A stretch of 64,000 nucleotides of DNA from Sciscionella sediminilitoris (GTDB taxonomy: Bacteria; Actinomycetota; Actinomycetes; Mycobacteriales; Pseudonocardiaceae). The translations under genes and the position numbers were made by a program. Below, one piece after another: positions 25,281 through 34,765 of the stretch. The notes beneath the pieces were generated by a model. That model saw only the letters and a program-made list of their open reading frames with translations, did no database searches and was not told the origin of the DNA. The stretch spans positions 43,489-107,488 of the forward strand of contig NZ_JALM01000076.1 of NCBI RefSeq assembly GCF_000737195.2. The letters run 5' to 3'. Every line of letters begins with the position of its first letter. The first letter of the stretch is position 1.

Positions 25281-27653
25281 ATGGACAACAGCCGGGAAAC
25301 CGTCGTGGACATCGACCTCGAGCACGGCCTGAGCAGCGAACAGGTCGCCGCCCGCCGTGCCGAGGGCCGCGGCAACGATGTGCCGACCAGGGCGAGCCGT
25401 AGCACGTGGGACATCGTCCGGGGCAACGTGTTCACCCGGATCAACGCGTTGCTCGGCATCCTGTTCGTCATCATCCTGACCACCGGATACCTGCTCGACG
25501 GGCTGTTCGGGGTGCTGATCGTGGTGAACAGCCTCACCGGGATGATCCAGGAGCTGCGCGCGAAACGCACCCTCGACCAGCTCTCCATCATCGGCCAGGC
25601 GAAACCACGAGTACGCAGGGACGGGCAGAGCCAGGAGCTGGCCCCGAACGAGATCGTCGCCGAGGACATCATCGAGATGGGCGCAGGCGACCAGATCGTG
25701 GTGGACGGCCAGGTGCTGACCGCCGAGGCACTCGAGGTGGACGAATCGCTGCTGACCGGGGAATCCGACCCGGTGCTCAAACAGCCCGGCGATCAGGTGC
25801 TCTCCGGCAGCTTCGTGGTCGCGGGGACCGGGCTCTACCTCGCGACCAAGGTCGGTCACGAGGCCTATGCGGCGAAGCTCGCCGAGGAGGCCAGCAAGTT
25901 CACCCTGGTGGACTCCGAACTGCGCAACGGCATCAACCGGATCCTGAAGCTGATCACCTATCTGCTGATCCCGGCCGGTGCACTGTCCATCTACAACCAG
26001 CTCTCCGGGAACCAGGCGCTGCCCGAGGCGCTGCGCGGAATGGTCGCCGCGCTCGTGCCGATGGTGCCCGAGGGACTCGTGCTGATCACCTCGATCGCCT
26101 TCGCGGTCGGGGTGATCCGGCTCGGCCAGCGCAAGTGCCTGGTCAACGAGCTGCCCGCGATCGAGGGCCTGGCCAGGGTGAACGTGGTCTGCGCGGACAA
26201 GACGGGAACCCTCACCGAGAACGCCATGCGGCTTTCCGAGGTGCGCCCCTTCACCGCGGACGGACACGAGCTCGCCGGGAAGGCACTGGCGGCGCTCGCC
26301 GCCGCCGATCCGCGCCCGAACGCGAGCCTGCTCGCGATCGCCGAGGCATACACCGAGGATCCCGGCTGGCACAGCACCGGGATCGCACCGTTCTCCTCGG
26401 CGCGCAAATGGAGCGGGGCGAGCTTCGCCGAGCACGGGAACTGGGTGCTCGGCGCACCGGACGTGCTGCTCGCCGCGGACAGCGCGGAACGCGCGGAAGC
26501 GGAGCGGATCGGATCGCGCGGGCTCCGGGTGCTGCTGCTGGGCCGCGCCGCGCAGGCGGTGGACGCCCCGGAAGCGCCCGGCGAGATCACTCCGGCGGCA
26601 CTGGTGGTGCTCGAACAGCGCATCCGCCCGGACGCCAAGGACACCCTCGAATACTTCGCCTCCCAGGATGTCACGGTCAAGGTGATCTCCGGGGACAACG
26701 CGCAGTCGGTCGGCGCGGTCGCCGCCTCGCTGGAACTGCCGGACGCCGAGCACCCGGTCGATGCGTTCACCCTGCCCGAGGACCCCGAACGGCTCGCCGG
26801 GGTCATGCAGGAGTCCTCGGTGTTCGGCCGGGTCACCCCCGCGCAGAAGCGGTCCATGGTGGGCGCGCTGCAGGCCAAGGGACACACCGTGGCGATGACC
26901 GGCGACGGGGTGAACGACGTACTCGCGCTCAAGGACGCCAGCATCGGCGTGGCCATGGGCGCGGGCAGCCCGGCGACCCGCTCGGTGGCACAGATCGTGT
27001 TGCTGGACAACAAGTTCGCCACGCTGCCCCACGTGGTCGCCGAGGGCAGGCGGGTGATCGGGAACATCGAACGGGTCGCCAACCTGTTCCTGACCAAGAC
27101 CGTCTACTCGGTACTGCTCGCGGTCATGGTCGGCATCCCCGGGCTGATCGGCTTCGACGCGCTGCCCTATCCCTTCCTGCCGAGGCATGTGACCATCGTC
27201 GGCTGGTTCACCATCGGGCTGCCCGCCTTCGTGCTCTCGCTGGCCCCGAACAACGAGCGCGCGCGGCCCGGATTCGTGCCCCGGGTGCTGCGCATGGCCA
27301 TTCCCTCCGGGATCATCATCGCCGCAGCGAGCTTCGTCTCCTATCTGCTCGTCCACGGTGGACAGGCCGATCAGGTGCAGGTGAGCACCACCGCGCTGAT
27401 CACCGTGATCACCATCGCCCTGTGGGTGCTGGCGATCGTGGCCCGGCCCTACACCTGGTGGCGAGTACTGCTGCTGGTCGTGATGGCGGTGCTCTCGGCA
27501 CTGATGTTCGTGATCCCGCTGGCCAAGCAACTGTTCCAATTGGACCCGAGCAATCTCGCGTTCACCTGGACCGCGCTGATCTGCGCCGCGGCCGGGATCG
27601 TGCTCGTCGAACTGGCCTGGCAGATCTCGAGCCGGATCGCCGGGAAACGCTGA
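25281..27653 (+). CDS. ctpE: CtpE-like calcium-transporting P-type ATPase
   Basis: This 790-residue membrane pump shows all P-type motifs: TGES in the actuator domain (about residue 164), the phosphorylated Asp in [10 protein letters not shown], and [12 protein letters not shown] in the hinge. Membrane segment 4 carries PMVPEGLVL, and [12 protein letters not shown] precedes the C-terminal membrane segments. The sequence closely matches mycobacterial CtpE ([38 protein letters not shown]), implicated in calcium uptake. No heavy-metal domain is present. The ATG at 25281 starts where CtpE proteins start; the long upstream extension overlaps other genes. Confidence 0.88.
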   Translation: MDNSRETVVDIDLEHGLSSEQVAARRAEGRGNDVPTRASRSTWDIVRGNVFTRINALLGILFVIILTTGYLLDGLFGVLIVVNSLTGMIQELRAKRTLDQLSIIGQAKPRVRRDGQSQELAPNEIVAEDIIEMGAGDQIVVDGQVLTAEALEVDESLLTGESDPVLKQPGDQVLSGSFVVAGTGLYLATKVGHEAYAAKLAEEASKFTLVDSELRNGINRILKLITYLLIPAGALSIYNQLSGNQALPEALRGMVAALVPMVPEGLVLITSIAFAVGVIRLGQRKCLVNELPAIEGLARVNVVCADKTGTLTENAMRLSEVRPFTADGHELAGKALAALAAADPRPNASLLAIAEAYTEDPGWHSTGIAPFSSARKWSGASFAEHGNWVLGAPDVLLAADSAERAEAERIGSRGLRVLLLGRAAQAVDAPEAPGEITPAALVVLEQRIRPDAKDTLEYFASQDVTVKVISGDNAQSVGAVAASLELPDAEHPVDAFTLPEDPERLAGVMQESSVFGRVTPAQKRSMVGALQAKGHTVAMTGDGVNDVLALKDASIGVAMGAGSPATRSVAQIVLLDNKFATLPHVVAEGRRVIGNIERVANLFLTKTVYSVLLAVMVGIPGLIGFDALPYPFLPRHVTIVGWFTIGLPAFVLSLAPNNERARPGFVPRVLRMAIPSGIIIAAASFVSYLLVHGGQADQVQVSTTALITVITIALWVLAIVARPYTWWRVLLLVVMAVLSALMFVIPLAKQLFQLDPSNLAFTWTALICAAAGIVLVELAWQISSRIAGKR

Positions 27654-27656
27654 GGA

Positions 27657-28829
27657 TCACCCGCCATCCGGATCCGGCCCGCTCAGTTCCTCGGCGAGAC
27701 AGGCGAGATACATCGGCAGCGCCGACCGCGGATCCCGGATGTCCGCACCGGTTTCCCCGCTGATCTTGTCGAGCCGGTACACCACCGTGTTCCGGTGCAC
27801 CCCGAGCAATGCCGCGGTGCGCACCAGATTGAACCCGCTCGTGCACCAGGCGATGACGGTCGAGCGCAGCTGCCCGGCGTCCCCGCACCGGCGCAGCGCG
27901 CTGAGCTGGCTGCCGACATAGCGTTCCCGCGCGGGAACCGGGACCGATTCGAGCACCTGGTGCATCCGCACGGTTTCGATGTCGAGAACCTCGTGCGCCG
28001 GGAAGCATTTCCGCCCGATGCGCAGCGCGGAATCGGCGTCCGCACAGGATCCGGCGAGCGCGGCGACGCCACGGCCGATGCCGCCGATGCCGATGCGTAC
28101 CACCGTGCCGCGCCCGCCGAGCGTGTTCGCCGCCGCACGGCAACGCTCGAGCAGCCGCTGCCGCGGGGCACGGGCGGGATCGGCGCTCCGGGAGAGGCGA
28201 TGCAGTACCACGCATCGGCCCTGCGGCAGTTCCGCGACGATGTCCTGCCGGTTCGCGAACGCGTCCCGCACCAGCTGGGCGCGCGGGGCCCGCGTTCCCG
28301 TGCCGTCCCGGGATTCGATCGCGATCGCCACCCGGTCCCCGGACAGGTCGTAGCCGAGCTCGCTCGCACGCGTGCGCAGTACCCCTTCCTCGAGCACCCG
28401 CTCGTCGTACATGACGATGTCCCGGACCAGCTGGGTGGCCGCGTTCTCCCGGAGCACCCTGGTGCGCTGGGAGAAGGATTCGCGCAGCAGGATCTCGGTC
28501 TGGCGCTGCACGAGGCGGCCGAGTTTGCGCACCGTCCGCACCGGCCCGGCGATCCCGACCGTGCCGATCGTGGTCCCCTCGATGATGATCGGCATGGTGA
28601 TCCCGGGCCGCACCCCCGCATCGGGGAGTTCCGCGCGGGTCTTGCTGCTGGCCAGCTGGGTGGCGGCGACCTGGACCGAGGGCGAGTGCATGGTGCCGAT
28701 CCGGTCCGGTTCCCCGCTGCCGATCACCAGCCCGCGGTTGTCGGTGATCAGTACCCGGTAGCCGAGGATCTCGCTGGTCTCCTTCGCGATCTCGGTGGCG
28801 AGTTCGGTGGTCAGCATCGACGGATCCAT
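27657..28829 (-). CDS. CdaR-family (sugar diacid) regulator
   Basis: This 390-residue regulator has an N-terminal diacid-recognition domain starting MLTTELATEIAKETSEILGY, with MPIIIEGTTIGTVGIAGP. A central GGDEF-like region and a C-terminal PucR helix-turn-helix (ALLGVHRNTVVYRLDKI) follow. CdaR activates uptake and use of glucarate, galactarate or glycerate in enterobacteria. Here the divergent genes are an MFS carrier and a DadA-like flavoenzyme, so the effector may be another acid. The ATG has GGAGG seven bases upstream. Confidence 0.85.
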   Translation of the reverse strand: MDPSMLTTELATEIAKETSEILGYRVLITDNRGLVIGSGEPDRIGTMHSPSVQVAATQLASSKTRAELPDAGVRPGITMPIIIEGTTIGTVGIAGPVRTVRKLGRLVQRQTEILLRESFSQRTRVLRENAATQLVRDIVMYDERVLEEGVLRTRASELGYDLSGDRVAIAIESRDGTGTRAPRAQLVRDAFANRQDIVAELPQGRCVVLHRLSRSADPARAPRQRLLERCRAAANTLGGRGTVVRIGIGGIGRGVAALAGSCADADSALRIGRKCFPAHEVLDIETVRMHQVLESVPVPARERYVGSQLSALRRCGDAGQLRSTVIAWCTSGFNLVRTAALLGVHRNTVVYRLDKISGETGADIRDPRSALPMYLACLAEELSGPDPDGG

Positions 28830-28899
28830 CACCGCACCTCCTGGATGATTCGAACAATCCACTCCGGGATTCACCGGCCGAACTTGGCCGTATCGTACA

Positions 28900-28931
28900 G
28901 TGACGCCAGCCACTGCCCTGGCTAACGTCAC
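28900..28931 (+). promoter_or_regulatory. Promoter-overlapping inverted repeat before the MFS gene
   Basis: GTGACGCCAG pairs with CTGGC-TAA-CGTCAC. The same bases give a -35-like GTGACG, a 17-bp spacer and a -10-like TAACGT. The -10 ends 8 bp before the ATG, so a transcript from it would be nearly leaderless, matching the absence of a ribosome-binding site. The CdaR-like protein is the likely ligand. Confidence 0.4.
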
Positions 28932-28936
28932 CGGGT

Positions 28937-30289
28937 ATGCGGACAAAGGCAACGCGGCCGGCTCGATCCCGCACACCGGTGCTGATCACGCTCTACGCGG
29001 GCGGCGGCGAATTCTGCGACGGCTACATCCTCAGCGTCATCGGGGTGTCCCTGCCCATGCTCGGTGAACAGTTCAGCCTGACGAGCACCCAGTCCGGGCT
29101 GATCGGTTCCGCGGCACTGGTCGGGATGTTCCTCGGCGGGCTGGTCTTCGGCTATGTCACCGACCGGGTCGGCAGACAGAAGATCTACCTGTTCGACATC
29201 GCGGCGTTCATCGTGTTGTCCGCCTTGCAGTTCTTCGCGACCGCACCCTGGCAGCTGATCGTGCTGCGGTTACTGATGGGAGTGGCGATCGGCGCGGACT
29301 TCGCGATCGCCAGCACCCTGGTCTCCGAGTTCGCCCCGAAACGCTCCCGGGGCCCGCTTCTGGTCATGCTCGCCACGATGTGGTCGGTCGGTGCCGCGGT
29401 CGCCTACATCGTCGGCTGGCTGATCGTGTCGAACAGCGATGACCCCGGAACCTGGCGCTGGGTGCTCGGCTCGAGCGTGGTCCCCTCGCTGCTCATCCTC
29501 TTTCTCCGGATGGGGACCCCGGAATCCCCGCGCTGGCTGCTGAGCAAGGGGCGCCGTGACGAGGCGAGAGCGGCGCTGCGCAAGATGCTCGGCCCGGACG
29601 CCCGGATCGAGGACCTCGCCGTCCCGGAGAACACCCCGACCCGGTACAGCACGATCTTCCGGCCGCCGTACCGCCGCCGGACCGGTTTCGTGTGCCTGTT
29701 CTGGGCGTGCCAGCTGCTGCCCATCTACGCGATCAGCACCTACGAACCCACGATCCTGGCCTCGTTCGGGCTCAGCGAGGGAAGTTATCTCGGCGCGGCC
29801 GTGCTCCAGGTCTTCTTCGTCTTCGGTTCCCTTTCCGGGGTGTTGTTCGTCAACCGGGGCCGTCGCAAACTACTGCTGGCCAGCTTCGCCCTCTCCGCGG
29901 TCTCGCTCGGCGGGCTCACGATCCTCGCGCAGCCACCGACGGCGCTGGTGATCGCCCTTTTCGTGTTGTTCGGCCTCGGCATGTACTCCGCGCAGTGCCT
30001 GGAATCCCTTTATCCGTCGGAACTTTTCCCCACCCGGGTGCGGGCGACCGCCCGCGGGTTCACCACCGGGGTCAGCCGGATCGGCGCGGCCATCGGCACC
30101 TTCGGTGCCCCACTCCTGCTGAGCGCGAACCTCCAGCTCGCGATGGCCGTCGGCGCCGGAATCTGCCTGCTGGGCCTGATCAGTTCCTATTTCCTCGCCC
30201 CGGAAACCCGCGGGCTCAGCCTCGAGGAAGCCAGCGGCGAGGCACCCGCCGCGGAAAACCAGCCGGTACAGCGGTCAACGAAGAGTTAG
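28937..30289 (+). CDS. MFS transporter, sugar-porter/metabolite:H+ symporter type
   Basis: This 450-residue carrier has 12 predicted membrane segments and sugar-porter motifs: GYVTDRVGRQKIY after segment 2, PESPRWLLSKGRRDEAR after segment 6 and the final PETRGLSLEEAS. It resembles proton symporters for aromatic acids, sugars and organic acids. The divergent CdaR-like regulator and the downstream FAD oxidase (12 bp away) suggest import of an amino or sugar acid. It has no Shine-Dalgarno sequence. Confidence 0.82.
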   Translation: MRTKATRPARSRTPVLITLYAGGGEFCDGYILSVIGVSLPMLGEQFSLTSTQSGLIGSAALVGMFLGGLVFGYVTDRVGRQKIYLFDIAAFIVLSALQFFATAPWQLIVLRLLMGVAIGADFAIASTLVSEFAPKRSRGPLLVMLATMWSVGAAVAYIVGWLIVSNSDDPGTWRWVLGSSVVPSLLILFLRMGTPESPRWLLSKGRRDEARAALRKMLGPDARIEDLAVPENTPTRYSTIFRPPYRRRTGFVCLFWACQLLPIYAISTYEPTILASFGLSEGSYLGAAVLQVFFVFGSLSGVLFVNRGRRKLLLASFALSAVSLGGLTILAQPPTALVIALFVLFGLGMYSAQCLESLYPSELFPTRVRATARGFTTGVSRIGAAIGTFGAPLLLSANLQLAMAVGAGICLLGLISSYFLAPETRGLSLEEASGEAPAAENQPVQRSTKS

Positions 30290-30301
30290 GAAGGAAACCG
30301 C

Positions 30302-31570
30302 ATGCACGGGGAGCCACTCCCGGAATCGATCGTCGTCGTCGGTGCGGGCCTCATCGGCCTGTGCTGCGCCCATTATCTGCGCCAGCAGGGTTTCGAGGTC
30401 ACCGTCATCGAGCGCGACCGGCTCGGCAGCGGGGCCGCGCGCGGGAACGCGGGCGAGATCTGCCCCGGTGTGGCCCAGCCGCTGGCCGCTCCGGGCATGG
30501 TCTCCTCCGCGATCGCCGGAATGTACCGGCCGGATTCGGCACTGCACATCCATCCGAGCCCGGACGCCGCGCTGATCCGCTTCCTGTCCCAGTTCCTGGT
30601 CAACGCCACCGCGCGCCGTTATCGGTCCGGGGTCGCCGCGCTGGCCATGCTCGGCGCCGATGCCCGGCGGCGGTTCGACGAGCTGCGCGCCGAGGGGGTG
30701 GATGTCGAGATCAACAAGAAGGGTTATCTCTACGTCTTCGGCTCCGAGAGTTCCGCGGCCCGCGTACACGAACTGGTCCGTGCCAACGGTTCCGCCGCGG
30801 CCGGTCCGCTGCTCACCGGCGGTGCGCTCGCCGAACGGGAACCCTGCCTGGCCGAAGGGGCCCGCGCCGGATTCGAGATCGCCGAGGAGTGGACGCTCGA
30901 TCCGTCCCGGTTCGTGTCCGCTCTGGTCACGGTGCTGGAGAAATCCGGGGTCCGGTTCATCGAGGGCGCCCGGGTCAACGACATCCGGGAAGTCGCCGGG
31001 GAGACGGTGATCCACACCAGCCTCGGCGAGACCCGGGCCGGCGCCGCGGTGCTCGCGGCCGGGGCCCGGAGCCCGGAGCTGAGCGCGAACGCGGGTGTCG
31101 CGCTGAACATGTTCCCCGGCAAGGGATACAGCTTCTCCGCGGAGTTCAGCGAACCACCGAGCAGGTTGGTCAAACTCGAGGACGCCCGGGTGGCGGTCAC
31201 CCCGATGGACGGGCATGTCCGGATCGCCGGGACCATGGAGTTCGATCGCGATCACGATCGGCTCAACCGCGCCAGGATCGCGGCCATCGGCAAGGCGGCG
31301 CACCCGTATCTGCGCGGCGTCGACTGGTCGCGCATTCACTCGGAGTGGGTCGGATCCCGGCCCATGACACCGGACGGCCTGCCGTTGATCGGCCGCCTTC
31401 CCGGGCACCGCAACACGTATCTGGCCACCGGGCACAACATGCTCGGCCTCGCGCTCGGCCCCTCGACCGGTGCCCTGATCGCCGGGCTGGTCACCGGGCA
31501 GCGCGAACAGCCGCCGGAGTTCCGCCCCGAACGGTTCGCCAGGAAGGTCCGTGCCGGATCGGCGCGGTAG
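30302..31570 (+). CDS. DadA-like FAD-dependent oxidoreductase (D-amino acid dehydrogenase type)
   Basis: This 422-residue DAO-fold flavoprotein shows the Rossmann FAD motif VVGAGLIGLCCAHYL (residues about 12-26), an early GNAGEICPG and the C-terminal FAD contacts PDGLPLIGR and GHNMLGLALGPSTG. These match the D-amino-acid dehydrogenase branch, which oxidises D-amino acids to 2-oxo acids with electrons going to the respiratory chain. It follows the MFS gene by 12 bp with GGAAGG before the ATG, so import and oxidation are probably coupled. Sarcosine- or proline-type amines remain possible substrates. Confidence 0.8.
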   Translation: MHGEPLPESIVVVGAGLIGLCCAHYLRQQGFEVTVIERDRLGSGAARGNAGEICPGVAQPLAAPGMVSSAIAGMYRPDSALHIHPSPDAALIRFLSQFLVNATARRYRSGVAALAMLGADARRRFDELRAEGVDVEINKKGYLYVFGSESSAARVHELVRANGSAAAGPLLTGGALAEREPCLAEGARAGFEIAEEWTLDPSRFVSALVTVLEKSGVRFIEGARVNDIREVAGETVIHTSLGETRAGAAVLAAGARSPELSANAGVALNMFPGKGYSFSAEFSEPPSRLVKLEDARVAVTPMDGHVRIAGTMEFDRDHDRLNRARIAAIGKAAHPYLRGVDWSRIHSEWVGSRPMTPDGLPLIGRLPGHRNTYLATGHNMLGLALGPSTGALIAGLVTGQREQPPEFRPERFARKVRAGSAR

Positions 31571-31595
31571 CACCGATCCGGCTCGATCCGCGGGC

Positions 31596-31994
31596 TCAGT
31601 CGTCGTCGCAGACGCCGTCCCGGCCGTCGTTGTCGTCCTGGTCCACCTTGAGCACCGCGCCGGTGTGCGCGTCCACATCCACCTCGTACTCGGTGCTCGG
31701 GTTCTCCAGATCGATCTCCCAGATGAGCACGCCGTTCTCGTGGTCGAGCTCCGCCTCGGTGACCCGCGCCTGGGGCACCTTGGCCTGGGCGGTGCGCACC
31801 GCCTGGTCCTTGCTGATGGTGCCCGCCGCCTGCGCCCGGCCGGTGCCCTGATCCTGGCTGGTGCCCTGGTCCTGGCTGATGGTCCGGTCCGCGGCCGGAG
31901 CGACACCGCCCGCGGTGCTCGCCAGCGCCGCTCCGGTCCCGGCGAGCGCGAACGCCCCGACTGCCGCCACGGTGATCACGGTCTTGCGCATCAT
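31596..31994 (-). CDS. Secreted PepSY-domain protein
   Basis: This 132-residue protein has a signal peptide (residues 1-24, ending ALASTAGG), a short Gln/Asp/Gly linker with the repeat QDQGTSQDQGTG and one PepSY domain (ISKDQAVRTAQAKV ... YEVDVDAHTGAVLKV). It finishes in an acidic tail, DQDDNDGRDGVCDDD. PepSY domains inhibit proteases or sense the wall. The tail looks like a cation-binding segment. ATG 31994 follows GGAGG. It lies 79 bp downstream of the histidine-kinase gene and is probably part of the same signalling unit. Confidence 0.8.
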   Translation of the reverse strand: MMRKTVITVAAVGAFALAGTGAALASTAGGVAPAADRTISQDQGTSQDQGTGRAQAAGTISKDQAVRTAQAKVPQARVTEAELDHENGVLIWEIDLENPSTEYEVDVDAHTGAVLKVDQDDNDGRDGVCDDD

Positions 31995-32073
31995 GGTCTT
32001 TCCTCCATCGGTCTCGTCCAAGCTGACCGGTCCACCATGTCGCGGCGGGCGCTAGGACCGCGCTGCGCGAGGG

Positions 32074-33357
32074 TTAAGCGTTCCCTAAGGGCGCGCCGAG
32101 CTCCACGCGCACCTCGGCACCGCCACCGGGTGCGGTGCCGAGTACCAGTTCGCCGTCCGCCTCGCGCGCGGCACGCCGGGCGATGTCCAGGCCGAGCCCG
32201 GTGGAACCGGCCCCGCTCACCCCGCGCCGCGACGCGGCCGCATCGGGGAATCCGGGGCCCCGATCGCGCACCACGAGCCGGGCCCCGCCCTCCGGGCGCG
32301 CGGTGAGCAGCACGGTGAACCCGGTGCCGTCCGGGGTGTGTGCGAACACGTTGCCGAGCAAGGCATCCACGCAGGCGGCGAGCGTTTCCTGGGTCAACCG
32401 CACCGGAATCGGGCCCGGCGCGAGTTCGGCGCGCACCTCCCGCTCGGTGTCCTCGGCCAGCGCCGACCAGAACCGCACCCGTTCGGCGACCACGGCGGCC
32501 GCGTCCGCGCACCCCGGCTCGCCCTGCTGTCCGCGCGCCTGGGTGATGACCGCGGTGATGGACCGCTCCAGCGCGTCGACGCCCGCGTTGATCCGCTCCG
32601 CCTCGGCCGGATCACGCAGTGCCTCGGCCTCCAGGCGAAGCGCGGTCAGCGGAGTGCGCAGCCGGTGCGAGATATCGGCCACCGCCTCGCGTTCCGCGGT
32701 GAGCAGATCCCGGATCCGCCCGGCAAGGTGGTTGAGCGCGGTGGCCACGGAACGCACCTCGGCCGGTCCCTCGGCGACCGCGCGCGCGTCCAGTTCACCG
32801 CGGGCGAGCCGGTGCGAGACCGCGGAGAGCTCCCCCATCGGGCGCACCAGGGTCCTGGCGAGCCGGTCCGCGACGAGCACCCCGACCAGCACGAGCACCA
32901 CACCGAGCCCGGCCAGGATCAGCCAGGCCCGCTGCACCCCGCGCTGCATCGCGGCATCGGTGACGAAGGTCCGGATCACCGCGGTGCCGCCGCCGGTGCC
33001 TACCGCGACCAGGATCTCCCGCCCACCGGGCGCCTTGGCGGACAGACTGTTCCCGCTCCCACGCCCGGCAAGGCGCACCGCGGCCGAACGCGGCGCCGGT
33101 TCACCGAGCACCGTCCCCTCCGGCAGGAACAGCGTGACCGGCTGTTCCCCGGTCGCGTTCGCCTGGGCCACGGACAGCGCGAGCGTGCGCCGGTCGGCGG
33201 CGGCGACCACCGGGGCGAGCGAATCCACGGTGTGCGTCGCCGCGTTCACCGCCCGGTCCTCGGCGACCGTGTGCACCAGCATCGCCAGCGGGATCACGAA
33301 GGCCACAAGCACCAGCGAGGTCGTGGCGGCGACCAGCAGCGCGAGCCTCCTCCTCAT
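32074..33357 (-). CDS. Sensor histidine kinase
   Basis: This 427-residue membrane kinase has a first membrane helix at residues 7-29, an extracellular loop of about 120 residues and a second helix near 145-165. A HAMP segment follows. The H box is VADISHRLRTPLTALRL, the N box LLGNVFAHTPDG, with the G boxes VVRDRGPGF and GSTGLGLDIA. It autophosphorylates on the His in the H box and passes phosphate to the response regulator encoded 7 bp upstream. The signal is unknown, but secreted PepSY and acidic-tailed proteins flank the pair. Confidence 0.9.
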   Translation of the reverse strand: MRRRLALLVAATTSLVLVAFVIPLAMLVHTVAEDRAVNAATHTVDSLAPVVAAADRRTLALSVAQANATGEQPVTLFLPEGTVLGEPAPRSAAVRLAGRGSGNSLSAKAPGGREILVAVGTGGGTAVIRTFVTDAAMQRGVQRAWLILAGLGVVLVLVGVLVADRLARTLVRPMGELSAVSHRLARGELDARAVAEGPAEVRSVATALNHLAGRIRDLLTAEREAVADISHRLRTPLTALRLEAEALRDPAEAERINAGVDALERSITAVITQARGQQGEPGCADAAAVVAERVRFWSALAEDTEREVRAELAPGPIPVRLTQETLAACVDALLGNVFAHTPDGTGFTVLLTARPEGGARLVVRDRGPGFPDAAASRRGVSGAGSTGLGLDIARRAAREADGELVLGTAPGGGAEVRVELGAPLGNA

Positions 33358-33364
33358 GTCCGCC

Positions 33365-34048
33365 TCACGACTCCGGCGCCGTGACCTTGACCCCGACCCC
33401 GCGCACCACGTGCAGATAGCGCGGGTTCGCCGCAGTCTCGTTCAGCTTGCGGCGCAGCCAGGCCAGGTGCACGTCCACGGTCTTGTCCGCGCCGCCGTAG
33501 GGAATCTGCCAGACCTCGGTGAGCAGTTCCCGTTTGCTCACCACGGTTCCCGCGCGCACCGCCAGATAGTGCAGCAGCTCGAATTCGCGCGGGGCCAGGT
33601 CGAGGCGTTCCCCGTCGAGTTCCACCTCGCGGGAACGCGGATCCACCCGCAGCCCGCCGACCACGCAGGCGCTCTCCTCGTCCTCCCGGCCGCCCCTGCG
33701 CAGCACCGCGCGAATGCGCGCGTCCAGCTGGGCCCCGGAGAACGGCTTGACCAGGTAATCGTCCGCTCCCGCGTCCAGCACCCGCACGATCTCGCTCTCC
33801 TGCTCGCGCGCCGTGGCCACGATCACCGGCACCGAGGACACCGCACGCAGCATGCGCAGCATCTCCACCCCGTCCATGTCCGGCAGCCCCAGATCGAGCA
33901 CGACCAGATCGGGGCGGTCCTTGGTGGCCCGGGCCAGCCCCTCCATCGCCGCACGCACCGAGGCCACCGCGTGTCCGCGTTCATCGAGGGCCCGGTGCAG
34001 CGCGGCCCGGATGGACACCTCGTCCTCGATGAGCAACACGTTCGCCAT
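33365..34048 (-). CDS. OmpR-family response regulator
   Basis: This 227-residue DNA-binding regulator has a receiver domain with acidic pocket IEDE, phosphoacceptor Asp in LVVLDLGLPDMDG (about residue 51), the switch Thr in VATAR and Lys in LVKPFSG. A winged-helix output domain follows, with DVHLAWLRRKLNE and HVVRGVGVKV. It is the first gene of the pair with the kinase. It diverges from a small membrane protein gene across 80 bp, which may be a target. Confidence 0.92.
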   Translation of the reverse strand: MANVLLIEDEVSIRAALHRALDERGHAVASVRAAMEGLARATKDRPDLVVLDLGLPDMDGVEMLRMLRAVSSVPVIVATAREQESEIVRVLDAGADDYLVKPFSGAQLDARIRAVLRRGGREDEESACVVGGLRVDPRSREVELDGERLDLAPREFELLHYLAVRAGTVVSKRELLTEVWQIPYGGADKTVDVHLAWLRRKLNETAANPRYLHVVRGVGVKVTAPES

Positions 34049-34128
34049 CCGGACACGGTAGCCCAGTGATCGTCTTCGCGTCGGGGTCCTTAGTGCGCGC
34101 TTAGCCTTCGGCCTGGGATAGTCGGGGC

Positions 34129-34626
34129 ATGGCAAGCAACGGCACCCGGACCGTCCTGGCCGTCGCCGGCTGGGTGTGCGCGGCGGCCGCGGCGACGGCG
34201 GTCGGCATCGCCTCGGTCACCGCGATCGGCAGCGGGATCGCCGACAGCACCCAGCGCCCGTTCAACGGCCAGCAGGTCGCGGCCGCGCTGGCCAGGCCGG
34301 TTCCCCCGACGCCGCCCGCGCAATCGAGCACGCCGGGTTCGACTAGTGCCCCGGGGGCCACCCCGGGCCCGGCGAACAAGGTGCTCGCTTCCGCGGGCGG
34401 CAGCGTGGTCGCCGCCTGCTCGGCGGGCAAGGCCCAGTTGCTCTCCTGGACCCCGCGCCAGGGGTACCGCACCGACGACATCGACCGCGGCCCGGACCGC
34501 ACCGCGAAGATCGAGTTCGAATCCGCGGACACCGAGATCACCGTGCGGATCGACTGCGCGAACGGCGTACCGACCGCGCACACCACCCTGGACACCGACG
34601 GCGACAACGACGGGGACGGCGACTGA
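34129..34626 (+). CDS. Small membrane-anchored protein with acidic repeat tail
   Basis: I do not recognise a family. The 165-residue product has one N-terminal hydrophobic segment (about residues 8-35), a Pro/Ala/Ser linker (about 57-85) and a compact domain with two Cys (VAACSAG and RIDCANG) that may form a disulfide. It ends DTDGDNDGDGD, which resembles calcium-binding Asp-Gly loops. It is probably anchored with its C-terminus outside. It lies opposite the two-component genes and could be part of their stimulus or output. Confidence 0.65.
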   Translation: MASNGTRTVLAVAGWVCAAAAATAVGIASVTAIGSGIADSTQRPFNGQQVAAALARPVPPTPPAQSSTPGSTSAPGATPGPANKVLASAGGSVVAACSAGKAQLLSWTPRQGYRTDDIDRGPDRTAKIEFESADTEITVRIDCANGVPTAHTTLDTDGDNDGDGD

Positions 34627-34765
34627 GCTGGCGCGTCGGCGGTGCGCGGACGCCGTGGAATCGCGGACGAACCGCTGTGCCGCAACGGAATCGAGGCCAG
34701 CTGGCTGGACGGTGCGGCCAAGGCTAGGCTGACCGGCGAACTCGGCGCCATCCGGTGAGCCCGCC

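Noticed and set aside
25104..27539. An 811-codon minus-strand frame opposite ctpE
   Set aside because: His/Gly/Arg/Gln-rich text with no domain, and the plus strand carries every P-type ATPase motif.
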